From Paraliobacillus sp044383835 (GTDB lineage: Bacteria > Bacillota > Bacilli > Bacillales > Amphibacillaceae), in NCBI RefSeq assembly GCF_044383835.1, contig NZ_JBISEP010000001.1:124001-188000 (forward strand): a stretch of 64,000 bases of DNA. The letters are read 5' to 3'. Position 1 is the first letter of the stretch. Each line of letters opens with the position of its first letter. The notes below the pieces were generated by a model. That model worked only from the letters and a program-made list of their open reading frames with translations. It searched no databases and was not told the origin of the DNA. A program made the position numbers and the translations under genes. This document shows positions 9,129 through 15,592 of this stretch, in pieces.

Positions 9129-9134
9129 CAAACT

Positions 9135-9548
9135 TTATTTTGTTGTCGCATACGCTACCTTTATACAGTAATCCATAATAACCGTAAAGTTACGTTTTTT
9201 CAAGCATTGATATACTTCTTGATCAAAAATCCCTTGCTGTGCCCAAAAAACTTTAGCATCTGTTGTTATTGCATCTCGAGCAACATCTTTAAGAAATACG
9301 GACCGTCTAAACACATTTATAATATCAATCTGTTCTTGTACATCACCTAAAGAAGAATATGCCTTTTCCCCTAGCGCCTCATCAATTGTAGGATTAACTG
9401 GAATAATACGATACCCGTTTTCTTGCATTGCTTTTGCTACTTTATAGGATGTTTTTTCAGGCTTATCTGATAAACCTACAACTGCAATTGTTTGCGCATC
9501 TTGCAAAATATTTCTTATCTCTTCTCTATCTGGATGAATATAGTCCAC
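9135..9548 (-). CDS. yneT: CoA-binding domain protein YneT
   Basis: A 137-residue single-domain Rossmann protein of the CoA_binding_2 family (related to the N-terminal domain of succinyl-CoA synthetase alpha and acyl-CoA synthetase). The phosphate-binding turn is IAVVGLSDKPEKTSYKVA near residues 21-38, followed by GYRIIPVNPT, DIINVFRRS and the C-terminal FTVIMDYCIK with a conserved MD-x-C. Such proteins bind CoA but have no known reaction. It is divergent from plsY and next to parE, the same arrangement as in B. subtilis, so the neighbourhood is ancestral. Confidence 0.88.
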   Translation of the reverse strand: MDYIHPDREEIRNILQDAQTIAVVGLSDKPEKTSYKVAKAMQENGYRIIPVNPTIDEALGEKAYSSLGDVQEQIDIINVFRRSVFLKDVARDAITTDAKVFWAQQGIFDQEVYQCLKKRNFTVIMDYCIKVAYATTK

Positions 9549-9730
9549 TTTTCATTCCTCCAATTCATTCAACTTGCTCAATTAAAGTAATGTTTATGCT
9601 TTCGTAATATATTTCCTATTTTATCACTATTAAAACATCGTTTCTAGTTATTATAAGAATTAACTATACATTATCAGTGCATTTCGTGTTAAAATAACGA
9701 TACTGTATTTTAGTAAAAGGAGTAGGCATT

Positions 9731-10318
9731 ATGACATATGTTGTTTTATCAATTGTAGCTTATTTAATTGGCTCTATCCCATTTGGCTTAATCGTTGGAA
9801 AAGTTGGATACAATATCGACATTAGAGAACACGGAAGTGGTAATCTAGGTGGAACAAACACGTTTAGAGTGCTTGGGAAAAAAGCAGGAATGATTGTTAC
9901 CCTTGCAGATATTTTAAAGGGAACATTCGCTACATTGTTACCTACACTTATTGGTGTCGGTGCAGAAGTAAGCCCATTAGTAATCGGTGTTTTCGCTGTA
10001 ATCGGTCATATCTATCCTATTTTTGCGAAATTTAAAGGTGGTAAAGCAGTCGCGACTTCTGCAGGTATGTTGTTAGGAGCAAGTCCATTACTGTTCGGCA
10101 TGATGCTAATAACCTTTTTCATTGTTTTATTTATTAGTAAATATGTTTCATTAGCTTCGATGGTTACTAGTGTTATTGCTATTATTACAACTGTTTTTTT
10201 ACATGATCTAGGATTGCTACTAGTAACAGTTATATTAACAATATTCGTATTTTATCGACATCTTGCAAACATTAAGCGAATTATTAACAAAACCGAACCA
10301 AAAATAAAATGGATGTAG
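9731..10318 (+). CDS. plsY: Acyl-phosphate:glycerol-3-phosphate acyltransferase PlsY
   Basis: Integral membrane enzyme that makes lysophosphatidate from acyl-phosphate and glycerol-3-phosphate, the first committed step of membrane lipid synthesis. 195 residues with five membrane segments. The three family motifs are visible: YLIGSIPFGLIVGK with GSGNLGGTN (residues 36-44), FKGGKAVATSAG (about 97-108), and the late FYRHLANIKRI-NKTE. Start ATG with AAAGGAG nine bases upstream. The gene is monocistronic, ending at a strong hairpin. Confidence 0.95.
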   Translation: MTYVVLSIVAYLIGSIPFGLIVGKVGYNIDIREHGSGNLGGTNTFRVLGKKAGMIVTLADILKGTFATLLPTLIGVGAEVSPLVIGVFAVIGHIYPIFAKFKGGKAVATSAGMLLGASPLLFGMMLITFFIVLFISKYVSLASMVTSVIAIITTVFLHDLGLLLVTVILTIFVFYRHLANIKRIINKTEPKIKWM

Positions 10319-10329
10319 ATAATAATATA

Positions 10330-10370
10330 AGAGATTTGCTCACGAAGAAGTTGGTGAGTAAATCTCTTTT
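10330..10370 (+). terminator. Terminator of plsY
   Basis: Perfect 14-base arms, AGAGATTTGCTCAC and GTGAGTAAATCTCT, with a 10-base loop and a short T-run. Confidence 0.9.
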
Positions 10371-10406
10371 ACTATAATAGTTTATTAACCTAATAAGACA
10401 TAAAAA

Positions 10407-10446
10407 TTGAACAGGATTACTTTTTAAATTATACTTTTAAAAAGTA
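10407..10446 (+). promoter_or_regulatory. folE2 promoter overlapped by a 29-bp palindrome
   Basis: TTGAAC (10407-10412), 17-base spacer, TATACT (10430-10435): a good sigma-A promoter about 32 bases before folE2. A perfect inverted repeat TACTTTTTAAA, 7 bases, TTTAAAAAGTA (10418-10446) covers the spacer, the -10 and the expected start point, the place for a repressor. It does not look like the Bacillus Zur box (AAATCGTAATNATTACGATTT type) known to control folE2 in B. subtilis. Confidence 0.6.
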
Positions 10447-10467
10447 GTAAGCGAGAGGGGGGTTATT

Positions 10468-11397
10468 ATGATGGGGTCAAACATAAACAAAAAAAGGGCA
10501 CTACCCAATAAATATGAGAGACATAAATTATTTGGATCAGTCGAACCCGGTCCTAAAATAAAACCTACAGAAAAAGGGAAAATGGCTGATTTACAAAACA
10601 CACAAAATGACTTTTTATTTGATTTGGATGCAGTAGGCATTGCAAATGTTAAATATCCAGTCAAAATAAAAAGTAATATATATCCTGCTACACAAACATC
10701 GATTGGAGCATTTTCTTTCTCTTCAACTGTTTCTAAAAATAGTAAAGGAACAAACATGAGCCGTTTTACAGAACAATTGCATGCTTATCTTATCGATGGT
10801 TCTATTGATGTGAGTCTAGAGAATTTAAAAACTTTTACTAAAGAGCTTGCAGAACGATTAAAACGAAATGACGCCTTTTTAGAAGTTTCGTTTGCTTGGT
10901 TCTTTGAACGAAAAAGCCCTTCTGTTGATTATAGCGGGTTTAATCATGCAGATGCGCATATCCGAATTAACTATAGCAAGCAATTTGGTTTTGATATTAC
11001 TACAGGATTAACTGGAACAATTACAACACTATGTCCCTGCTCTAAAGAAATTAGCGAATACAGTGCACATAATCAACGCGGAAAAGTGACAATGGAAATT
11101 GAGCTAAGTGAAGCATTTGATGAGAAAGCGATTGATTGGAAAACAGTTTTGTTAGAAGCAGCAGAAAGCAATGCTAGCGCACGAATCTATCCTGTTTTAA
11201 AACGTCCAGATGAAAAAATTGTAACAGAACAAGCATATGAAAATCCCCGTTTTGTCGAAGATATGGTTCGATTAGTTGCAGCTGACTTATATGAACTTGA
11301 ATTTGTGCGTGCTTTTCATGTCGCTTGTCGTAATGAAGAATCCATTCATTTACATGATGCTATTGCATCTATTACTTATGATAAAACAAACGAATAG
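10468..11397 (+). CDS. folE2: GTP cyclohydrolase FolE2 (type IB)
   Basis: Converts GTP to 7,8-dihydroneopterin triphosphate for folate (and queuosine-type) synthesis. Unlike FolE it works with metals other than zinc, and in B. subtilis it is induced by zinc starvation. 309 residues of the COG1469 family: conserved MADLQNTQNDFLFDLD (residues 39-54), NMSRFTEQLHAY, the metal-binding cysteine in CPCSKEIS, and NPRFVEDMVR. The start is the first of two ATGs after AGAGGGGGG. yidD follows 10 bases after the stop, so they form one operon. Whether the cell has another GTP cyclohydrolase cannot be seen here. Confidence 0.92.
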   Translation: MMGSNINKKRALPNKYERHKLFGSVEPGPKIKPTEKGKMADLQNTQNDFLFDLDAVGIANVKYPVKIKSNIYPATQTSIGAFSFSSTVSKNSKGTNMSRFTEQLHAYLIDGSIDVSLENLKTFTKELAERLKRNDAFLEVSFAWFFERKSPSVDYSGFNHADAHIRINYSKQFGFDITTGLTGTITTLCPCSKEISEYSAHNQRGKVTMEIELSEAFDEKAIDWKTVLLEAAESNASARIYPVLKRPDEKIVTEQAYENPRFVEDMVRLVAADLYELEFVRAFHVACRNEESIHLHDAIASITYDKTNE

Positions 11398-11407
11398 AAG
11401 TGATTAA

Positions 11408-11635
11408 ATGAAACATCTATTTATTGGATTAATCCGATTCTATCAAAGAGTTATTAGCCCTATTAAACCACCTACATGTAGATTTTATCCAACGTGCTCA
11501 CAATATAGTTTAGATGCAGTGAAGCGATTTGGCGCTATAAAAGGTGGATACTTAATGGTTAAGCGCATTTTTAAGTGTCAGCCGTTCCATCCTGGAGGAT
11601 ACGATCCTGTTCCAGAAAAGAAGAAGAAAAAATGA
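11408..11635 (+). CDS. yidD: Membrane protein insertion efficiency factor YidD
   Basis: A 75-residue peripheral membrane protein that helps YidC/Oxa1 insert membrane proteins. Family hallmarks: IRFYQRVISPIKPPTCRFYP, the cysteine pattern TCRFYPTCSQY, and CQPFHPGGYDPVP near the end. The lysine-rich tail KKKKK is common. Elsewhere yidD sits beside rnpA-yidC; its position behind folE2 is unusual but B. subtilis also has a separated copy (ytjA). The strong terminator starts on its stop codon. Confidence 0.93.
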   Translation: MKHLFIGLIRFYQRVISPIKPPTCRFYPTCSQYSLDAVKRFGAIKGGYLMVKRIFKCQPFHPGGYDPVPEKKKKK

Positions 11636-11665
11636 GGTGAAGCAATCGCTTCACCTCATTTTTTT
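11632..11665 (+). terminator. Terminator of folE2-yidD
   Basis: Perfect 12-base stem ATGAGGTGAAGC, loop AATC, GCTTCACCTCAT then seven T. Confidence 0.95.
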
Positions 11666-11737
11666 ATATCGTACTTTTTAAAATTTATGATAACGATAAA
11701 ATGCAGTACCATGAACACTTAAAGATAAGGCAACTAA

Positions 11738-12037
11738 TCACAAATGAAATCGCTGTATTTGCGCATGTTGCCCTTCTTTAACAAGAATTTCCTTTTGTTT
11801 CGATCCAAACAAATCAAAATGTGGATACTTTTCATCTCGATGTATCCAGCTTGGTGATAACTGGTACGTTTCTCCCCACTTAGTTAATATCTCTAAATTA
11901 TTACACCCTACTTTTGTCACCGTATTACAACCTGGAAACCGATCATCCAACCAGTAATGAGTTAAAAATGCAATCTTTCCATTGGTAACTTTGTTTTTCC
12001 ATTCATTCAATTCAGATCGTTTTAATCCGAATGCCAT
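11738..12037 (-). CDS. yneQ: Conserved protein YneQ
   Basis: A 99-residue soluble protein of unknown function. Conserved blocks IAFLTHYWLDDRFPGC, TVTKVGCNNLE and WIHRDEKYPHFDLFG are as in B. subtilis YneQ. It lies 3 bases after yneP, as in B. subtilis, so the pair is co-transcribed and probably linked in function. The two conserved cysteines and the HYW-D motif could form a metal or catalytic site, which is inference. RBS GGAGGGAG precedes the ATG. Confidence 0.8.
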   Translation of the reverse strand: MAFGLKRSELNEWKNKVTNGKIAFLTHYWLDDRFPGCNTVTKVGCNNLEILTKWGETYQLSPSWIHRDEKYPHFDLFGSKQKEILVKEGQHAQIQRFHL

Positions 12038-12040
12038 TAT

Positions 12041-12460
12041 TTATTCTCCCTCCAACGCTTGTAAATACGCTTGATGCCAATGTGGGAATTTTTTTCTTAA
12101 TGAAGTTGGTTTAAAATTTTCTTTCTTCACAATAACATGTTTTGTTGTACCAGAAACAGCAATATTACCTTCTTCGTCAGTCACTTCATAACGATAAGTT
12201 GTACGAATACCATCATATGAATCTAGAAACGTATTTACATATGCTTTTTGTCCATAACGAATTGGCTGATTAAAGTAAACATGTGCATCAATGACTGGAG
12301 AAACAATGCCTTGCTCCTCCATTACAGCATATTCAAAACCAAGCGCTTCAATAAAAGCTGTTCTACCTATTTCAAACCAAACTAAATAATTAGCATGGTA
12401 GACGACACCCATTTGGTCTGTTTCTTGATAACGTACTTGTATTGGTGTTGTTGTTTTCAA
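12041..12460 (-). CDS. yneP: Acyl-CoA thioesterase YneP (hotdog fold)
   Basis: A 139-residue 4-hydroxybenzoyl-CoA thioesterase family protein hydrolysing acyl-CoA thioesters; natural substrate unknown. The signature RYQETDQMGVVYHANYL near the N-terminus carries the catalytic Asp of this family, followed by VWFEIGRTAFIE. The frame is open to 12490, but the likely start is the TTG at 12460, two bases after the stop of the tandem-AAA gene; AAAGGAAGAGG at the end of that gene serves as Shine-Dalgarno. This implies translational coupling of the three genes AAA-yneP-yneQ. Confidence 0.88.
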   Translation of the reverse strand: MKTTTPIQVRYQETDQMGVVYHANYLVWFEIGRTAFIEALGFEYAVMEEQGIVSPVIDAHVYFNQPIRYGQKAYVNTFLDSYDGIRTTYRYEVTDEEGNIAVSGTTKHVIVKKENFKPTSLRKKFPHWHQAYLQALEGE

Positions 12461-12462
12461 TC

Positions 12463-14748
12463 TTAGCCTCTTCCTTTCACTGCAAACCATGCTTTTTCAA
12501 CATCTTCTTTCGTTAATAAAATAAAAGGCGCTTCATCATCTGCTTCTTGTTCCATTCGTAAAGATTGAAATTGAATTGCTTCATCAATTAAATTAACGAC
12601 AAAGCGAGCGTTTCCGTTTATTTGATTATGTTTATACTGGTCCTTTAAATATGCTTCTGCTTGTTCTGCAAGTTGATATTGATATCTATTAACATGATAT
12701 TGTGTTATCTCAATTAATTCTTCTACGTTATAATCCTGAAAATGAAAATATTTTTTAAATCGGGAAGCTAGCCCTGGGTTACTATCTATAAATTGCTCCA
12801 TCTCTTTCTGATAGCCTGCTAATATCACAACTAAATTCTCATTATGCTTTGTCATCTCATCAACTAATGTATCAATTGCTTCTTTACCAAAGTCATTTTT
12901 CCCTCTGAAAAGTGAATAAGCCTCATCAATGAATAATACGCCACCAAGTGCTTCTCGAATTTTCTGTTTTGTCTTGATAGCTGTTTGACCTACATATCCA
13001 GCAACTAGATCACTTCTCGATGCAATAACAAAATGTCCGCGCTTTAATAATCCACACTCTTTTAGTAGATTGGAATAAATTTTTGCTACCGTCGTTTTAC
13101 CTGTACCAGGATTACCAGAAAATACAGCGTGCAGTTGAATAGGTACAGATGGATAGCCATGTTGCTTGCGTTTTTGTTGCATTCTTACAAAAGAGGATAG
13201 CTTCTTTACTTCTTCTTTTATATTAGATAAACCAATTAATTCATCGAGCGATTCCATCGGATCAGTTGTATGTGTATTTTTCTTCATAAAATCTAAGTCT
13301 TGCTGATCGATCCGCATATGGTCTAACCAATTATTATTGTCACCGACAGTTTCTGCTGCACCTTTATTAAATATCCCTTTCAGAACAATATCACGGACAG
13401 TTCTAGCGTTTCCAAACGTATCATCTACTTTTGCTTGATCAATCAATGTTTCTAACCGTTTTAACGCCTCTTCGGTAAAGAAATAATCATTACTTAGTGC
13501 AGTATTCTCAGCAATATGCTTTAATTCTTCCATTTCAAAATCAGGGAGCATAATAAAGTTTTGTTCTGGAAATCTACTTCTGAGTCCTGAATTTGACCAT
13601 AAAAATTGACGCATTTCTTCTGGATAACCAGCTAATATAACAGCAAATCTGTCTCCATATTCTTTACTAGTCATGGCAGAAACAAGTGTATCAATGACAG
13701 CCTGACCGTAATCATTTCCTTGCTGATCTTGCCTCTTTAGGCTATACGCTTCATCTATAAAAAGGATTCCACCTAAAGATTTTTTTATATAATTAATCGT
13801 GTTTTCTTCACTTTGCCCAAGATAAGATCCAACAAGGTGAGAACGATTGACTTCAGTAACCTCTTTTGATTCTAGTAATCCTAACTCATAATATAGCTCA
13901 GCTAGTAGTCTTGCTATTGATGTTTTACCTGTTCCTGGATTACCTGTAATGACCATATGTAATCCTTGTTCATCAACCATATGAAATCCTAATTTCTTTC
14001 TATCTTTTTGGTATTTAAGGTAGTGATAATATTTTTCAATATAACCTTTCACTTCATCTAAACCAATCATTTCATTCAATTTATCTAGTGCTGTTCTATG
14101 TTCGTTTGATTGTAATATAGAAGGAATCGATTGATATAGTTCATGTTTCAAACGAATTAATTCTCGAACATAATTGTTCAATTGTGTTACAGGTATGCCA
14201 TTACGTTTATTTTGCAACAGTTTCGTTGCATTTTCTAAGTGACTTTTAAAATCAACTATGGTTTGTTGTATATTCTCATATAATTGGTTCAAATCTTTAT
14301 TTTGTACAGAAATGTCATTGATCTCATTTTCTAAGGATTGCAGCATAGCATGCCATTCCTGAATCTTTTTTAATTTAGCTGGATCAAAGTCTGTCTCTCT
14401 TAACGACCATGATTGTAAATCTAACTGTTTTAACTGTAAATAAAATTGAAAATAGGATTTTATTTCTTTAACAGATTGATACGCCTCAATGGAGGAATCA
14501 TGTGAACTGGCTTTGTCCAATAAAAAATCAATCAATTCATCTTCCTCTGTATGTCGTTTTAAACGATGAAATGCTAACATTGTATAAAGTGTAGCGATCG
14601 TTTTGTTTTCTAATTGTATGGTTTGCTCATTTTTTTCATTTAAAATACGTAATACATCCACCTCTGTTAAAGGTGGTAAATCATTTATCGATGTCCAGTT
14701 ATGAATTGCTGCTTCATCTATTTCTTGTTTTTCTATGGATTGAGTCAT
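12463..14748 (-). CDS. Tandem AAA+ ATPase, SpoVK/CbxX-like (761 aa)
   Basis: A cytoplasmic ATPase with an N-terminal helical region of about 230 residues (coiled-coil tendency) and two CbxX/CfqX-type AAA+ modules. Module 1 has Walker A GNPGTGKTS near residue 269 and Walker B GGILFIDEAYSL. Module 2 has Walker A GNPGTGKTT near 540 and GGVLFIDEAYSL. Both keep the NPGLRSRF/NPGLASRF-type sensor region. Each module resembles SpoVK, of which a separate single-module copy lies at 31080. The gene is inserted between tlp and yneP relative to B. subtilis and is the first gene of an operon with yneP-yneQ. No substrate is known; CbbX-type proteins remodel partner enzymes. Confidence 0.88.
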   Translation of the reverse strand: MTQSIEKQEIDEAAIHNWTSINDLPPLTEVDVLRILNEKNEQTIQLENKTIATLYTMLAFHRLKRHTEEDELIDFLLDKASSHDSSIEAYQSVKEIKSYFQFYLQLKQLDLQSWSLRETDFDPAKLKKIQEWHAMLQSLENEINDISVQNKDLNQLYENIQQTIVDFKSHLENATKLLQNKRNGIPVTQLNNYVRELIRLKHELYQSIPSILQSNEHRTALDKLNEMIGLDEVKGYIEKYYHYLKYQKDRKKLGFHMVDEQGLHMVITGNPGTGKTSIARLLAELYYELGLLESKEVTEVNRSHLVGSYLGQSEENTINYIKKSLGGILFIDEAYSLKRQDQQGNDYGQAVIDTLVSAMTSKEYGDRFAVILAGYPEEMRQFLWSNSGLRSRFPEQNFIMLPDFEMEELKHIAENTALSNDYFFTEEALKRLETLIDQAKVDDTFGNARTVRDIVLKGIFNKGAAETVGDNNNWLDHMRIDQQDLDFMKKNTHTTDPMESLDELIGLSNIKEEVKKLSSFVRMQQKRKQHGYPSVPIQLHAVFSGNPGTGKTTVAKIYSNLLKECGLLKRGHFVIASRSDLVAGYVGQTAIKTKQKIREALGGVLFIDEAYSLFRGKNDFGKEAIDTLVDEMTKHNENLVVILAGYQKEMEQFIDSNPGLASRFKKYFHFQDYNVEELIEITQYHVNRYQYQLAEQAEAYLKDQYKHNQINGNARFVVNLIDEAIQFQSLRMEQEADDEAPFILLTKEDVEKAWFAVKGRG

Positions 14749-14854
14749 ATTAGCAACTCCCTTCGCTCTTTACATTCTATCATATCTCGTTCTTTTCTTT
14801 TATTATAACGATTTATTTCATTCAATTTACTACTTGTAAAGTAATTTATATCAG

Positions 14855-14880
14855 AAAAAAAGTGAAGGATTACCTTCACT
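14855..14880 (-). terminator. Terminator of sspN-tlp
   Basis: Stem AGTGAAGG, ATTA loop, CCTTCACT with a seven-base U-tract in the minus transcript, directly after tlp. Confidence 0.9.
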
Positions 14881-15105
14881 CTAGTGAGAATTATCTTTAT
14901 ATTCATCTTGTATTTCAGCACGCATGCTTTCAATTGATGCTTCCCTACGCTTGTTTTTATCTTTAATTAGTTGCTTTTCTTCTTCATTTGCAAATTCCAT
15001 TGTTTCATGTGAAGCTTCTATGTTAGAAATGGTGTTTTGAACCATTTCCTGTAACTTTTCAACATTATCTTCACGATTATCCGGATTCGGCTTATGTTCA
15101 GTCAT
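14881..15105 (-). CDS. tlp: Small acid-soluble spore protein Tlp
   Basis: A 74-residue minor spore-core protein made in the forespore. The family block PNPDNREDNVEKLQEMVQNT is followed by NIEASHETMEFANEEEK and RREASIESMRAEIQDE, close to B. subtilis Tlp. It follows sspN by 12 bases with GGAGAG ahead of the ATG, so it is the second gene of the conserved sspN-tlp forespore operon. Its molecular job is not known; loss has mild effects on outgrowth in B. subtilis. Confidence 0.95.
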   Translation of the reverse strand: MTEHKPNPDNREDNVEKLQEMVQNTISNIEASHETMEFANEEEKQLIKDKNKRREASIESMRAEIQDEYKDNSH

Positions 15106-15117
15106 ATATGTCTCTCC

Positions 15118-15261
15118 TTATTTCCCTTTTTGATCAACCAGTTCAGGTGTATGCTCTTCTTTTAATCCCATTTGTTTAGCTTTATTCGCCTTTGCTTTCT
15201 TTGGTTGTGTTCCTAAAACATCAGGTCTGAATTGTTCACTATGCTTCTTTGGATTACTCAA
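15118..15261 (-). CDS. sspN: Small acid-soluble spore protein N
   Basis: A 47-residue basic spore-core protein. It starts at a TTG (15261) with AAGGAGG eight bases upstream. The segment FRPDVLGTQPKKAKANKAKQM matches the SspN family core (LGTKP-x-K-x-KANK). It lies 12 bases before tlp, the same operon as in B. subtilis, and a forespore-type promoter is visible upstream. The non-ATG start and short length make it easy to miss. Confidence 0.88.
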   Translation of the reverse strand: MSNPKKHSEQFRPDVLGTQPKKAKANKAKQMGLKEEHTPELVDQKGK

Positions 15262-15284
15262 TTAAATTGCCTCCTTCTCCATTA

Positions 15285-15313
15285 TAGTGTGATTCTTGAT
15301 CTTTTTTTTATTC
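15285..15313 (-). promoter_or_regulatory. Sigma-G-like promoter of sspN-tlp
   Basis: Minus strand GAATA (15313-15309), 17-base spacer, CACACTA (15291-15285), close to the sigma-G consensus GHATR / CATNHTA and 24 bases before the sspN start. Fits forespore expression. Confidence 0.55.
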
Positions 15314-15322
15314 ATTAAAAAG

Positions 15323-15337
15323 TAATTATAATTATCA
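15323..15337 (+). promoter_or_regulatory. Fur box upstream of fbpB-like gene
   Basis: TAATTATAATTATCA matches the Bacillus Fur 7-1-7 site TGATAAT-N-ATTATCA at 13 of 14 non-N positions save two (perfect right half). It lies 52 bases before the fbpB ATG; a TATAAT at 15359-15364 is a candidate -10, so Fur would block the promoter. Predicts induction by iron starvation. Confidence 0.65.
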
Positions 15338-15388
15338 GAAAAATGGAAAAGATAGTAATATAATTGATTGTGTGTTGGGGGTTATTAC

Positions 15389-15547
15389 ATGTTGAGAAAA
15401 AGAGCAATCCTGAACTTCGAATCACTAGTTGATTCAAATCGCGAGGAGATTTTAAATGATATGAAAAAATTAGCAGAAATAGAAGATCGAATAGATGAAA
15501 AAATGCATGCCACATTAAATTTAGAACAGTCATTTAAAATGAACTAA
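15389..15547 (+). CDS. fbpB: FbpB-family small basic protein (iron-sparing response)
   Basis: A 52-residue protein with the FbpB pattern NFESLVDSNREEILND followed by IEDRIDEK. In B. subtilis the Fur-controlled FbpA, FbpB and FbpC help the small RNA FsrA repress iron-using enzymes when iron is short; aconitase is one of the known FsrA targets. Here the gene faces citB tail to tail with a shared terminator, and has a Fur box upstream. Start ATG with GGGGG seven bases before it. The N-terminus is less basic than in B. subtilis FbpB, and no fsrA is visible in the window, so function is by family only. Confidence 0.78.
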   Translation: MLRKRAILNFESLVDSNREEILNDMKKLAEIEDRIDEKMHATLNLEQSFKMN

Positions 15548-15552
15548 AAAAT

Positions 15553-15585
15553 AGAGACAATTAGAAATAAATACTAATTGTCTCT
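15553..15585 (-). terminator. Bidirectional terminator between fbpB and citB
   Basis: Perfect 12-base arms AGAGACAATTAG and CTAATTGTCTCT, 9-base loop; six U after the hairpin in the citB direction. Confidence 0.85.
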
Positions 15586-15592
15586 AAGTTAT

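Noticed and set aside
10418..10446. Zur box at folE2
   Set aside because: The palindrome lacks the AAATCGTAAT core; only the position is similar.
12463..14748. Fusion or assembly duplication of spoVK
   Set aside because: The two modules differ clearly from each other and from SpoVK, and the N-terminal region is unique, so it is an old distinct gene.
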